NCBI RefSeq assembly: GCF_014642075.1
Contig: NZ_BMIK01000002.1
Coordinates: 62,001-126,000, forward strand
DNA: 64,000 nt
Direction of reading: 5' to 3'
Source: Parapedobacter defluvii
Lineage (GTDB): Bacteria; Bacteroidota; Bacteroidia; Sphingobacteriales; Sphingobacteriaceae
The notes below the pieces were generated by a model. The model did not search any database. It saw nothing but the letters and a program-made list of their open reading frames with translations, and was not told where the DNA came from. A program made the translations under genes and the position numbers. Shown here one piece after another: positions 1 through 8,388 of the stretch. Position 1 is the stretch's first letter, and each line of letters starts with the position of its first letter.

Positions 1-42
1 AGGAACTGGAATACATGGTGACCGACTGAACCGATTGGATTT

Positions 43-462
43 TCAGATAAAAAGAAAGGATGCGATAATCACCCAGGCACCCACGGCGATGCCCAACATC
101 CCCAGCTTGCCCTGCTTGGGAGCAATACGTGCCCGTAGGCGTTCGGCTTTTTGCTGTGCGCCGGCGTTGCCCGAAAGCAGGTGTTTATTGAGTAGAGGAT
201 AACCCAGCAGGAACCCCAAGCCTGCCTGTACGATGTTTCCGGCCAGTAGGGTACCCCACCACACCGGTGCATTGGTAAGCCAGTCGAGGTGCAGGATGGC
301 TTGTACAAGGCCCCATACGCCCCAAAAACAAACAACGATGCCGATCCATCCCTGATAGGGTTCGATCTTCGCCAGCAATTCTTTCGCGTCCGGCTTTCTG
401 GACAAAATAAGGGAAGGGACAGCGAGGATACTTAAAAAAATGAGTGTAATTCCGTAAATCAT
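43..462 (-). CDS. small multi-pass membrane protein of unknown function
   Basis: The protein has 139 residues and is dominated by hydrophobic segments: one at the N-terminus ([17 protein letters not shown]), two in the middle and one at the extreme C-terminus, so about four membrane spans. A short basic loop rich in Lys and Arg lies before the last span. I start it at the ATG at 460-462; the longer frame to 516 would need a TTG start. It lies downstream of the response regulator on the same strand, separated by about 96 bases. I do not recognise a named family, and nothing in the sequence points to a specific function. Confidence 0.6.
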   Translation of the reverse strand: MIYGITLIFLSILAVPSLILSRKPDAKELLAKIEPYQGWIGIVVCFWGVWGLVQAILHLDWLTNAPVWWGTLLAGNIVQAGLGFLLGYPLLNKHLLSGNAGAQQKAERLRARIAPKQGKLGMLGIAVGAWVIIASFLFI

Positions 463-558
463 GTTTTTATGAATTTGATACGGAACAAAGATGGCGCTTA
501 CCAGAAGGGCGGACAACCTGTTTTTCGGTGAAAACCATCCCCCTGTTTCCGGGGGTGA

Positions 559-1206
559 TCACTTCTCTTCCAAAAGTCCCAGTTTGATGGCATATTTGGT
601 GAGGCCCGCCAGGTTGCGGGCATTCAATTTATACAATAGGATTTTCCGGTAGCTTTCAATGGTATGTTTGCTGAGAAATAATTTGTCGGCGATTTCCTGC
701 GTGGTATGCTCTTCGGCGATAAGCCGCAGTACTTCTTTTTCCCGGGTGGTCAATGTTTCGAGCGTATTTTTTTCTTTGTGGAAAATTCCTTCCACGTAGG
801 CTTTTTTTACATTTTCGGAAAAAAATTTCCCGCCTTTCAGGATGGTCCGTATGGCTTGCAGCAATTCTGTCGAATCCGCATTTTTTGAGATAAAACCGTC
901 TACGTCATTTTTGACGAGGTTGTCGATTATCGAGGTATCGGTATGCATGCTCACGACCAGTGTCTTAATGCCCGGCCAGGTAGCTTTCACCTGGTTGTTC
1001 AGTGTGATGCCGTCCATGCCGGGCATACTGATATCCGTAATCAGCAGGTGCAACGGCTTCTGTTGGTTGCCCCGTATGTAAGCCAATGCCTTATCCCCAG
1101 AGTCGGTGGCCAGTAATACATGCAGGTCTTCTTCCGATTTGAGCAAGGTCAAGAGGCCTTCCAAAAAGAGGATATGGTCATCTGCAATTAGGATGTTATA
1201 CGACAT
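559..1206 (-). CDS. NarL/FixJ-family response regulator
   Basis: The protein has 215 residues. The N-terminal receiver carries the acidic pair at residues 9-10, the phosphoacceptor Asp58 in LLITDISMPGMDG, and the conserved Lys near residue 109. The C-terminal LuxR-type helix-turn-helix spans roughly residues 150-200, with TTREKEVLRLIAEEHTTQEI and the recognition helix SKHTIESYRK. The start codon overlaps the end of the kinase gene by 11 bases, so the two are translationally coupled and form a cognate pair. Targets cannot be read from the sequence. The family call is secure. Confidence 0.95.
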   Translation of the reverse strand: MSYNILIADDHILFLEGLLTLLKSEEDLHVLLATDSGDKALAYIRGNQQKPLHLLITDISMPGMDGITLNNQVKATWPGIKTLVVSMHTDTSIIDNLVKNDVDGFISKNADSTELLQAIRTILKGGKFFSENVKKAYVEGIFHKEKNTLETLTTREKEVLRLIAEEHTTQEIADKLFLSKHTIESYRKILLYKLNARNLAGLTKYAIKLGLLEEK

Positions 1207-3100
1207 GCTGTTGAGTTTTTATGGGTAGTGTTATATCAATTACCGTTCCTCTTCCCGGTGTTGTGTTCAATTCTAGGGTTCCTTGACATCGTTGCAGCCG
1301 ATCGTGCAGGTTACGCAGTCCGATGCCCGGTGTTGTTTCATCTGCCGAAAACCCTTTTCCATTGTCTTCGAAAATAAGTTGCAATTCGTTGTCCAATACC
1401 ATAATCTGGACCTCCACACGGCTTGCATCCGCATGTTTTGCGGTATTGGTCATCAATTCCTGGATGATTTTGTAAATTTCAACTTTCAGGTCACTGGGTA
1501 TGGTGTTCAGTGTATCTTTTTGGAAAGCCTGGAAAGAAACAGTGGTTTTTCCGGATATATCAAAATTTTTGAGGTATTGGGCAATCAGTTCGGTAAAATC
1601 GTCTTTGCTGAATTTAGGAGGGATCAAGTGATGTGCCAGGTCGCGTACCTGTTGATAGGTATCATCTACCTGCCTGACAATGTGGAGGGATCCGGATGAC
1701 GACAGCTGCAATTTAATAGCTGCAAGGTTACCGCCGATGCTATCGTGCAGCTCCCTGGCAATGCGTTCACGCTCGGCCTCCTGCCCATCCATGTTTGCCT
1801 TTAGCAGTTCCAGTTCGTTTTCTTTCATCAATGTAGTGATACGCTGCTTATTCAGTCGCTCCATACTTTGGTTAAGGGCACTCTGGGCCTGGAGTTTTTG
1901 ATAGTATACGTACATAAGCGCAATCAATGGAATCAATACGGCGAGGAAGCCAACCAGCAGAAAAACCTTGGCGCTTTTCTGTTTTTCGACTTCCTGCTGC
2001 TGCTTCAGCAGTTCCTTTTCTTTCTGTGCGGTTTGGTACTTCGCTTCCAGTTCATTTACTTCCCGCTGATTCTGCAATGCGGTGATTTCGTCGGAAACCA
2101 TCCGGTATTGGGTGCTGATTGCATAGGCGTTTTCGTAGTCCCTGATCTGGATATACAAAGATTGGAGACTGCGAAGGGCTTTTTGCTGGCTTTCGAGATC
2201 CTCCAGTTGGATGGCGTTGGTATAAGTCATGCCGAGCATCATCTGTGCCCCTTCGTAATCTTTTTTGTGCAGTAATAAGTCGCCGATCCGCTGTCCGGCC
2301 ATGACGTATAAATCGATGAATTGATGTTTATAGGCCTTGTCCTTTACGTCATTATACCTATCGAACGCCTCGTCTTCGCGGTTTTCCACCAAGGCAATAT
2401 CACCCAGATACAGTTGGCTTTCCAAAGTCTCTTTCGGCCGGGATTCCTTCAAGAAGTAGTGGTAGGCGGTGTCCAATTCGTTCTTGGCGGCTCCGGCTTT
2501 CTGTTGGGCCAGGTAAATCTTACCAAGCTCTTTCCGGATTTGGTGGACCAGGTAAGGATTGTTGGAGGTACGGACCAATGTTTGGTAGATATCGAGGGCG
2601 TTTGCTGTTTGTCCCCTCAGCGAATAGACATTGGCGAGTCCGAATTCCAGGCTATCTATAGCTGTGCGCTCCCTCGTTTTTTCCGCAAGTTGTATGGCGT
2701 TCAGGTAATTTCCCAGCGCTTCATAGTATAGCCCCTTTTTTTGGAAGGTTTCTGCTAAAATGTGGTTAATGTGCATGAGCTGATGATCGCGGTCAGGTGG
2801 GGGCGGGGTTATTTCAGAAAGCGCTGCTTCCATTGCTTTGGCATAATAGATAACAGAATCGGACGCACCATACGGTTGGTGGAACGTCACTAATTGTTCT
2901 GCTGCCCGTAACCTGTCTTGGGGGCGTTTTGCGTTTTGGTAAGTTGCCAGGAGCGTGTCTGGTGTTTTCACCGGATAGCTGCCGTAGGCCGTGTACAGGC
3001 CTTGCTGCCCGTTAACGTGGCTGGCTGGAACAAGGTACAGCAGCAGGTTTGCGGCAACCACCAGTAGTTTGCTGAAATGGGATGATACGATGCTGTTCAT
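1196..3100 (-). CDS. TPR-containing sensor histidine kinase (HisKA_3 type)
   Basis: The protein has 634 residues. It has an N-terminal signal sequence ending near VNGQQ, a long periplasmic helical region with tetratricopeptide-like repeats to about residue 350, a coiled stretch, and one membrane span (VFLLVGFLAVLIPLIALMYV). The cytoplasmic kinase has a HisKA_3 phosphoacceptor in ARELHDSIGGN (His near 452), an ATP-binding N box (ELMTNTAKHA), and glycine boxes DNGKGF and GIGLRNLHDR. I choose the ATG at 3098-3100. The longer frame would overlap the upstream acetyltransferase and bury the signal peptide. It overlaps the response regulator that it presumably phosphorylates. The signal sensed is unknown. 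Confidence 0.93.
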   Translation of the reverse strand: MNSIVSSHFSKLLVVAANLLLYLVPASHVNGQQGLYTAYGSYPVKTPDTLLATYQNAKRPQDRLRAAEQLVTFHQPYGASDSVIYYAKAMEAALSEITPPPPDRDHQLMHINHILAETFQKKGLYYEALGNYLNAIQLAEKTRERTAIDSLEFGLANVYSLRGQTANALDIYQTLVRTSNNPYLVHQIRKELGKIYLAQQKAGAAKNELDTAYHYFLKESRPKETLESQLYLGDIALVENREDEAFDRYNDVKDKAYKHQFIDLYVMAGQRIGDLLLHKKDYEGAQMMLGMTYTNAIQLEDLESQQKALRSLQSLYIQIRDYENAYAISTQYRMVSDEITALQNQREVNELEAKYQTAQKEKELLKQQQEVEKQKSAKVFLLVGFLAVLIPLIALMYVYYQKLQAQSALNQSMERLNKQRITTLMKENELELLKANMDGQEAERERIARELHDSIGGNLAAIKLQLSSSGSLHIVRQVDDTYQQVRDLAHHLIPPKFSKDDFTELIAQYLKNFDISGKTTVSFQAFQKDTLNTIPSDLKVEIYKIIQELMTNTAKHADASRVEVQIMVLDNELQLIFEDNGKGFSADETTPGIGLRNLHDRLQRCQGTLELNTTPGRGTVIDITLPIKTQQHVV

Positions 3101-3131
3101 ATCCTGCACCGCAAACTTAGCTAAAAATTTG

Positions 3132-3659
3132 CTACCGATTACCCTTTTGGATTTGGTAGCGCAAATTCCATTTTGGGGTGCCTTCCTGATATGCCACGCA
3201 TTCTTCGGCCACCTTTTGAGCACCCAGTTTTTCAACGGCTTTTTGGGAACGGAAGTTGGAAGCGCCTACATGGAGGTATACGGTATCCACGGATTGAAAT
3301 GCATAGTCCAGCATCAATTCTTTTACCGAAGCGTTAAGTCCGTTGCCCCAATAGCGTACTGCGTAGAAGGTATAGCCGATAAAGAGGCTCCGGTTTGGTG
3401 CATCGTAATCGTAAAATCGGGTGCTTCCGGCTACCGCTCCAGTATCTTTATCGATGACTTTAAAAGCACCCTGGCTTTGAAGAGCCCCTTCAAAGAATAG
3501 GCGGAAAACGTCTTCTTTCCATCGGTCTGGCTGCGGGTGCTGTTCCCAGATTTTCGGATCGGATGCTACGGCGTACAGCGTGCCGAAATCCGATTCCTGC
3601 AGTGGCAGCAGGAGGGTGCGGTCGTTTTCCAGTTGGATGGGGATCGTGAACGGTTTCAT
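3132..3659 (-). CDS. GNAT family N-acetyltransferase (RimJ/RimL-like)
   Basis: The protein has 175 residues, the usual size for the Acetyltransf_3 branch of GNAT enzymes. Typical segments are LLPLQESDFGTLYAVASDP at the start, GSTRFYDYD in the central strand, an acetyl-CoA-binding region around IGYTFYAVRYWGNGLNASVK, and LHVGASNFRSQKAVEKLGA near the end. The last motif is the family's NxxSxxxxEKxG helix. It would transfer acetyl from acetyl-CoA to a protein N-terminus or small amine; the substrate cannot be told. It lies 31 bases upstream of the histidine kinase start on the same strand and may be co-transcribed by chance. Confidence 0.9.
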   Translation of the reverse strand: MKPFTIPIQLENDRTLLLPLQESDFGTLYAVASDPKIWEQHPQPDRWKEDVFRLFFEGALQSQGAFKVIDKDTGAVAGSTRFYDYDAPNRSLFIGYTFYAVRYWGNGLNASVKELMLDYAFQSVDTVYLHVGASNFRSQKAVEKLGAQKVAEECVAYQEGTPKWNLRYQIQKGNR

Positions 3660-3689
3660 GAGTTTTAAATGGGATAATTGAATGAATCG

Positions 3690-4301
3690 TTATTTCAATG
3701 TGTTTTGGATATACTTAGCGAGATCCTGTTCTATACCGACCGGACTTTCTTCCAGTTGCCGGATAATGCGTGTGCGTTCAGTGATGGTTTTATTTTGGCT
3801 GAGTTTCCGTTGGCCCTGAAGTTCAGTCACTTCGAGGGTAAATGCTGTTAAACCACTCAGCATACCCATCCGGAAGCGATGGGATAGGGAGGTCCATTGT
3901 TGCAGGTAATTTGGTTCATAAAAGCGGATCATCTTTTCCAGCAGTATCAGTTTGGCATCGGCATCTTGTTCAATCCGGCATTTGCCGTATGCATGGACAG
4001 CGATATAATCCCAGGTGGGTACACTTTCCTGCTTGTCGTAATGGCGTGGCGAAATGTAGGCGTGCGGTTCGCTGAAAATGACAAGGGAGGAACCCGTTTC
4101 GACGTATTGCGTCTGACTATTGCCAGCAGCAAAATGCGAACTCAGTATAACTTTTCCATCTTTCTCTTCCACCGCGAAAGGCAGGTGCGTTGCCAAAGGA
4201 AGGCCATGGGCTACCGTAACCAGTGTGGCGAATGGATAGCGTTGCATGAATGCGATTTTTTCGGCCGGATTGTCAAACTGGAAACTCTTGGGTACATACA
4301 T
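3690..4301 (-). CDS. PaiB-like FMN-binding split-barrel protein
   Basis: The protein has 203 residues from the ATG at 4299-4301, matching the PaiB/FMN_bind_2 family length. Recognisable segments are MYVPKSFQFDNP at the N-terminus, ATLVTVAHGLPLATHLPF, VIFSEPHAYISPRHY and VPTWDYIAVHAYG. Members bind FMN or act as negative regulators linked to sporulation and polyamine genes in Bacillus; outside that group the role is unclear. It is divergent from a MocR-type regulator, with only about 60 bases between the start codons. A shared operator suggests that regulator controls it. Confidence 0.9.
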   Translation of the reverse strand: MYVPKSFQFDNPAEKIAFMQRYPFATLVTVAHGLPLATHLPFAVEEKDGKVILSSHFAAGNSQTQYVETGSSLVIFSEPHAYISPRHYDKQESVPTWDYIAVHAYGKCRIEQDADAKLILLEKMIRFYEPNYLQQWTSLSHRFRMGMLSGLTAFTLEVTELQGQRKLSQNKTITERTRIIRQLEESPVGIEQDLAKYIQNTLK

Positions 4302-4325
4302 GGCATTCAATTTTTTCGTTCCTTG

Positions 4326-4333
4326 CAAAATTA
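4326..4333 (-). promoter_or_regulatory. -7 promoter box of the paiB-like gene
   Basis: On the minus strand these bases read TAATTTTG, a perfect match to the Bacteroidota -7 consensus TAnnTTTG. They lie about 25 bases upstream of the paiB-like start codon. No clear -33 TTTG is seen at the usual spacing, so confidence is moderate. Confidence 0.45.
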
Positions 4334-4341
4334 CCGACTGA

Positions 4342-4386
4342 TTGGACTATCTTTATCGTCCAATATGGATAAAGTGGATAGTCCAA
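4342..4386. promoter_or_regulatory. palindromic operator between paiB-like and mocR genes
   Basis: TTGGACTATC (4342-4351) and its exact reverse complement GATAGTCCAA (4377-4386) flank the mocR start codon at 4365. A third half-site, GTCCAA, lies at 4358-4363. A -7-like TATCTTTA (4348-4355) sits inside the left arm. MocR-family regulators are known to bind combined direct and inverted repeats in divergent promoters, and this fits an autoregulatory site that would also reach paiB. Binding itself is inferred. Confidence 0.6.
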
Positions 4387-5867
4387 TTTTGCATTCCCTG
4401 TTTGCGGGGATTACGTTGAGGCCGCAGTGTGGGAAGGCGGTGTACCTGCAATTGGCAGAGGCCATGGTTACTCTCATTCAACAGGGCCGCATACCGGCCG
4501 GTGGGCGACTGCCCGGTTCCAGGGAATTGGCAGGTATTCTCCGGTTGAATCGGCTGACGGTTACCAAGGCGTTTCAGGAATTGGAGATGCAGGGGTGGCT
4601 GGAAAGCCACATCGGCAGGGGTACGTTTGTCGCTGTCAGCCTTCCCCAGCCCAAACCATGGGCATTGGGTGAAGGAACCGCAGAACGGGATAGCCTACGC
4701 CGGGCGGGTTTTGAACTACGGGGTGCGGAGTACCTGCAGCACGGAGTCGATCCGGTGACCACGAGACTGCATTTGGACGATGGCTTTCCGGATCCATCGC
4801 TGGCACCTCTGAAAGAGCTTTATCGGGCTTACCGGGCACAACTGGATCGGGGCGATTTATATGGAAGATTCGGTAGTTACGGTCTCGCCAATGGATCTGG
4901 ACGTTTCCTTGATTCGCTGACCCGATACCTCAATTTGACACGCGGACTAAATATCACGGAGCGGAATGTGCTTTCCGTACGTGGTACGGTCATGGGGCTC
5001 AACCTGGTGTGCAACGGGCTTATCCAGCCGGGAGACATGGTCGTAGCAGGTATACCCGGTTGGCGGCGGGCAGAGGCGAACTTCCAGCATGCGGGTGCAC
5101 AGCTTTTAGGGATTCCGGTAGACGGCGGGGGAATACAGGTGGATGCGCTGGAACAGCTTTGCCAAGCTACGAAGGTGCGCTTGGTGTATGTGACACCACA
5201 CCACCACTACCCAACTACGGTATCCCTGCCCATGGATCGGCGGTTGCGCCTGCTGGATTTGGCGCATCGATATGGATTCGTCATTTTCGAAGATGATTAC
5301 GATTTCGATTACCATTACAAACATCGGCCCATACTCCCGTTGGCCAGTGCCGATGAAGCGGGGATGGTAATCTATTGCGGTTCGTTCAGCAAGACTTTTT
5401 CCCCTGCCTTCCGCCTGGGATATTTGGTCGCTTCGGAAAACGTGATTGCGCACCTGGCGAAGGTGAGGACCCTATTGGATCGGCAAGGGGACCATATCCT
5501 CGAACGGGCAATGGCCGAACTGCTGGACGATGGAACCATCCAGCGCAGTCAACGTAAAGCGCTATCGGTATACCGCGAACGCAGGGATTATTTCTGTGAT
5601 TTGCTGACTACTGAGTTGGCCGGACAGGTGGAGTTCGATGTCCCGGAAGGTGGTCTGACAGTGTGGACGCGGTTCGACAGGCATATCGATCTTATCCAGC
5701 TTGCAGCCGAGGTCCGTAAAAAAGGATTGTATATTTCGGATGGAATGCCACATCGGTATCCGACTTATGATGCACATGCCATCCGGCTAGGGTTTGCCTC
5801 ATCCACCAAAGACGCATTGGAAGAAAGTGTCGGGATATTGAAGCGTGCGATGGGTCTGGCGGGATAG
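4365..5867 (+). CDS. MocR/PdxR-type GntR regulator with aminotransferase domain
   Basis: The protein has 500 residues, normal for MocR regulators. The N-terminal GntR winged helix covers about residues 15-80, with PAGGRLPGSRELAGILRLNR and the recognition helix LTVTKAFQELE. The rest is a fold-type I aminotransferase domain. It contains the PLP-contacting Asp in FEDDYDFDYHY and the PLP Schiff-base Lys in YCGSFSKTFSPAFRLGY. I start at the ATG at 4365; the frame is open further upstream, but only across the divergent paiB-like gene. A palindrome spans this start codon. Family members commonly sense PLP or an amino acid. The effector and targets beyond the neighbouring gene are unknown. Confidence 0.92.
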   Translation: MDKVDSPILHSLFAGITLRPQCGKAVYLQLAEAMVTLIQQGRIPAGGRLPGSRELAGILRLNRLTVTKAFQELEMQGWLESHIGRGTFVAVSLPQPKPWALGEGTAERDSLRRAGFELRGAEYLQHGVDPVTTRLHLDDGFPDPSLAPLKELYRAYRAQLDRGDLYGRFGSYGLANGSGRFLDSLTRYLNLTRGLNITERNVLSVRGTVMGLNLVCNGLIQPGDMVVAGIPGWRRAEANFQHAGAQLLGIPVDGGGIQVDALEQLCQATKVRLVYVTPHHHYPTTVSLPMDRRLRLLDLAHRYGFVIFEDDYDFDYHYKHRPILPLASADEAGMVIYCGSFSKTFSPAFRLGYLVASENVIAHLAKVRTLLDRQGDHILERAMAELLDDGTIQRSQRKALSVYRERRDYFCDLLTTELAGQVEFDVPEGGLTVWTRFDRHIDLIQLAAEVRKKGLYISDGMPHRYPTYDAHAIRLGFASSTKDALEESVGILKRAMGLAG

Positions 5868-5904
5868 GCACGATTTTGGAGGTTTCCGCAAGTCAAAAAG
5901 CTAC

Positions 5905-7203
5905 ATGAAAGATCACATCAAGCACGTCATTGTCATCGGAGGAGGATTTGCGGGGATCAACTTTGTTAAACATCTTGGAAAAGATAAGCGGTTTTTGATC
6001 ACGTTGGTCGACCGGAACAATTACCATTTTTTTCCTCCGCTGATTTACCAGGTCGCTGCCGCATTCATCGAACCATCAAATATTTCTTATCCGTTCCGGC
6101 GGTTGTTTCAGGAGAAATCACACATCCGTTTCCATATGGGTGAGTTAAAACGTATTGACCCAAAGGAAAAAAAAGTAGAAACGACAACAGGTACCCTTTC
6201 GTACGACTACCTGGTGCTGGCTATGGGTACCGGAACCAATTATTTCGGTTTTGAAAACATCGCCGAGCATGCCATGCCGATGAAAACGCTTGACGACGCA
6301 ATGAACCTGCGGAATCACATATTGCTTCGTATGGAATGTGCTGTACGAACCAGGGATTCGTCTGAACGCGACAAAGCGTTGAATATCGTGATTGCCGGAG
6401 GAGGCCCCACCGGCGTAGAGTTGGCGGGAATCCTCACCGAGATGGGAAGGGAGATTGTGGCTAAAGAATATCCGGAATTAACCGATCTCAAGTCCCATTT
6501 GTATATTGTCAATTCTGCGCCTGTGCTATTGCCTCCAATGAGTGAGAAGGCACAGCACGAGGCGTACACCGTGTTGGACAAACTCGGAGCCAAGATTATC
6601 CTGAACGCCAAGGTGGTCGACTACGTTTCGGGCAACGTACAGCTAAGCACGGGCGAAACCATTGCCACGGATACACTGATCTGGACTTCCGGTGTAGTGG
6701 CAGTCCACGTGGAAGGGCTTCCCGGGGATGCTGTTGCCCGTGGTGGGCGCATTCATGTGGACGCCTTCAACCGGGTCCTGCATACCGAATCCATCTTTGC
6801 ATTAGGTGATCAATGCCTGCTGACAGCTGATAAAAATTACCCCGAAGGCCATCCCCAGGTGGCGCAGGTGGCCATTCAGCAGGGAAGGTTATTGGGCAAG
6901 AACTTATCGCGTTTGGTTGATGGGAAGCCGATGAAGCCATTTGCTTATCGCAATAAAGGCACAATGGCCATCATTTCCAAATACCGGGCGGTTGCCGATT
7001 TGCCCAAGGGTTTTCTACGTGGATCGATTGCCTGGGTAAGCTGGTTGTTTGTACACATCATCCCGTTGATCAGCTTCCGTAATAAATTGGTTCTTGCCAC
7101 GAATTGGGCATGGTCGTTTGTCACCAATGATCCGACCTTGCGGTTGATTCTCCGCCCGAATAAGGAAGAAGAAGTATCGTCAGTGAAGGACTGCGAGCAA
7201 TAA
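5905..7203 (+). CDS. ndh: type II NADH dehydrogenase (NDH-2)
   Basis: The protein has 432 residues from the ATG at 5905. It has an FAD-binding GxGxxG (VIVIGGGFAGINF) at the N-terminus and a second Rossmann motif for NADH (IVIAGGGPTGVELAG) near residue 165. A third, FAD-related motif (FALGDQCL) comes later. The C-terminal hydrophobic segments around GSIAWVSWLFVHIIPLI probably anchor it to the membrane. The expected reaction is non-proton-pumping oxidation of NADH with quinone. It starts about 37 bases after the mocR-type gene but on its own it does not suggest a shared pathway. Confidence 0.92.
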   Translation: MKDHIKHVIVIGGGFAGINFVKHLGKDKRFLITLVDRNNYHFFPPLIYQVAAAFIEPSNISYPFRRLFQEKSHIRFHMGELKRIDPKEKKVETTTGTLSYDYLVLAMGTGTNYFGFENIAEHAMPMKTLDDAMNLRNHILLRMECAVRTRDSSERDKALNIVIAGGGPTGVELAGILTEMGREIVAKEYPELTDLKSHLYIVNSAPVLLPPMSEKAQHEAYTVLDKLGAKIILNAKVVDYVSGNVQLSTGETIATDTLIWTSGVVAVHVEGLPGDAVARGGRIHVDAFNRVLHTESIFALGDQCLLTADKNYPEGHPQVAQVAIQQGRLLGKNLSRLVDGKPMKPFAYRNKGTMAIISKYRAVADLPKGFLRGSIAWVSWLFVHIIPLISFRNKLVLATNWAWSFVTNDPTLRLILRPNKEEEVSSVKDCEQ

Positions 7204-7304
7204 GGATAGCCATCCTGCTGGAATTTCTTAAATAACTGAATATTTACTACCTTTGGAATAGGAGTCAGATGCTGTAAATGCATATCGTATAAAACTAACT
7301 CTCT

Positions 7305-7597
7305 ATGGTGTATACCAAAGAATATATTATCAATCGGCTTAAGAAATTGAAACCTTCGTTGCAAAAGCGTTATCCAATTAGTGAATTGGGTTTATTCGGC
7401 TCTGTGGCAAGAGGGGAGCATTCTGAAACAAGTGATATCGATGTCTTGGTAGATTTCAGTGATTCGATTGGATGGGTTTTTTTAGGCTTGCAAATGAATT
7501 AGAAGATGAGTTTCAGACAAAAGTAGATGTTGTATCCAGAAAGGGGATAAAACCTCATTATCTTCCGTATATTGAAAAAAGTCTGATTCGAATATGA
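7305..7597 (+). pseudogene. mntA: frameshifted MntA-type nucleotidyltransferase antitoxin
   Basis: The open frame gives 65 residues with the nucleotidyltransferase signature GS-x10-DxD (from GSVARG to DIDVLVDF), then stops at 7500-7502. Inserting one T in the seven-T run at 7477-7483 restores a continuous protein through ANELEDEFQTKVDVVSRKG to a TGA at 7595-7597. That stop overlaps the next gene's ATG by four bases, the expected arrangement for this pair. Intact MntA AMPylates and silences the HepT toxin. The frameshift may be decay, slippage-based phase variation or a sequencing error in the homopolymer. Confidence 0.82.
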
Positions 7598-7938
7598 GTG
7601 AGCGGGACATAAAACTTTGGTTGATTGATATCGATGACGCGATTAAAAATATCTTGGAATTCACAAAAGATCTTGACTTTGATTTGTTTGAGAGTAATTT
7701 ACAAGTAAAGCATGCTGTATTGCACAATTTTGCGGTGATAGGGGAGGCCGTTTCTAAATTGCCTGAAATATTTAAAGCGGCTTATCCGAAAATAACTTGG
7801 CGGGAAATTAAAGGGTTCAGGAATTATGTTGTCCATGAATAGTTCGGATTGGACGGAAGTATTATTTGGGAGATTATACGAACGGATTTATTGCCACTGA
7901 AAGATGACATAAGTCAAATATTGGAAGGCTTTAAATAA
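7594..7938 (+). pseudogene. hepT: HepT-type HEPN ribonuclease toxin with in-frame stop
   Basis: Read through one TAG, the frame encodes about 114 residues, the normal HepT length. The HEPN catalytic motif R-x4-H is present as RNYVVH, followed by Glu and then the TAG at 7840-7842. In active HepT the motif is R-x4-H-x-Y, so the stop replaces exactly the conserved Tyr that MntA modifies. After it the same frame continues FGLDGSIIWEIIRTDLLPLK to a TAA at 7936-7938. The truncated 82-residue product would lack the C-terminal helices. With the partner gene also broken, the module is probably dead. Confidence 0.85.
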
Positions 7939-7968
7939 ACAGGTGAAATATCGATCTAAATCCCCTTT

Positions 7969-8343
7969 TTAAGTAGTTAATATCTCACTCAATAACGAGA
8001 GCCATCCCGCTACCAGCAGCAAACCGCCCAAAGGTGTTACCGGTCCCAAAAAACGCCACTTAGTACCAAAGGCGCCACTGAGGCACAAACCGTAGATGCT
8101 GAACGAAAACAACACCGTACCACTGATAAATAGCCAGGTGTAGGCCCCTGGTTCGATTAACCCGGCGGTCTGCGCAAAACCAGCGATCAGCAATACCAAT
8201 GCATGGTAAAACTGATACCGTACACCCGTTTCAAAACTGTCCTGTTGGTCTTCCGTAAATTTCTTCTTGAGGGCATGGGCGCCGAAAGCGCCGAGTATAA
8301 CAGCCGTGAGTCCGAAAATGACTCCAAATAGTTGAGCGAGCAT
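7969..8343 (-). CDS. DUF423 (YgdD-like) membrane protein
   Basis: The protein has 124 residues with four hydrophobic segments. It carries the family hallmark near the N-terminus, GLTAVILGAFGAHALKKKF, followed by FETGVRYQFYHALVLL. The C-terminal half contains GTVLFSFSIYGLCL and TPLGGLLLVAGWLSL. DUF423 proteins are small inner-membrane proteins of unknown function found widely in bacteria. The start is the ATG at 8341-8343. It lies downstream of the patatin gene on the same strand, about 45 bases away, and could be co-transcribed with it. Confidence 0.92.
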   Translation of the reverse strand: MLAQLFGVIFGLTAVILGAFGAHALKKKFTEDQQDSFETGVRYQFYHALVLLIAGFAQTAGLIEPGAYTWLFISGTVLFSFSIYGLCLSGAFGTKWRFLGPVTPLGGLLLVAGWLSLLSEILTT

Positions 8344-8388
8344 GCTAGTGATCGTTTCATGAAAAGATACCCTTCAAAGATATGCTTT

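Noticed and set aside
3101-3235. longer start for the TPR histidine kinase
   Set aside because: It would overlap the upstream acetyltransferase gene and place a non-hydrophobic extension before a good signal peptide.
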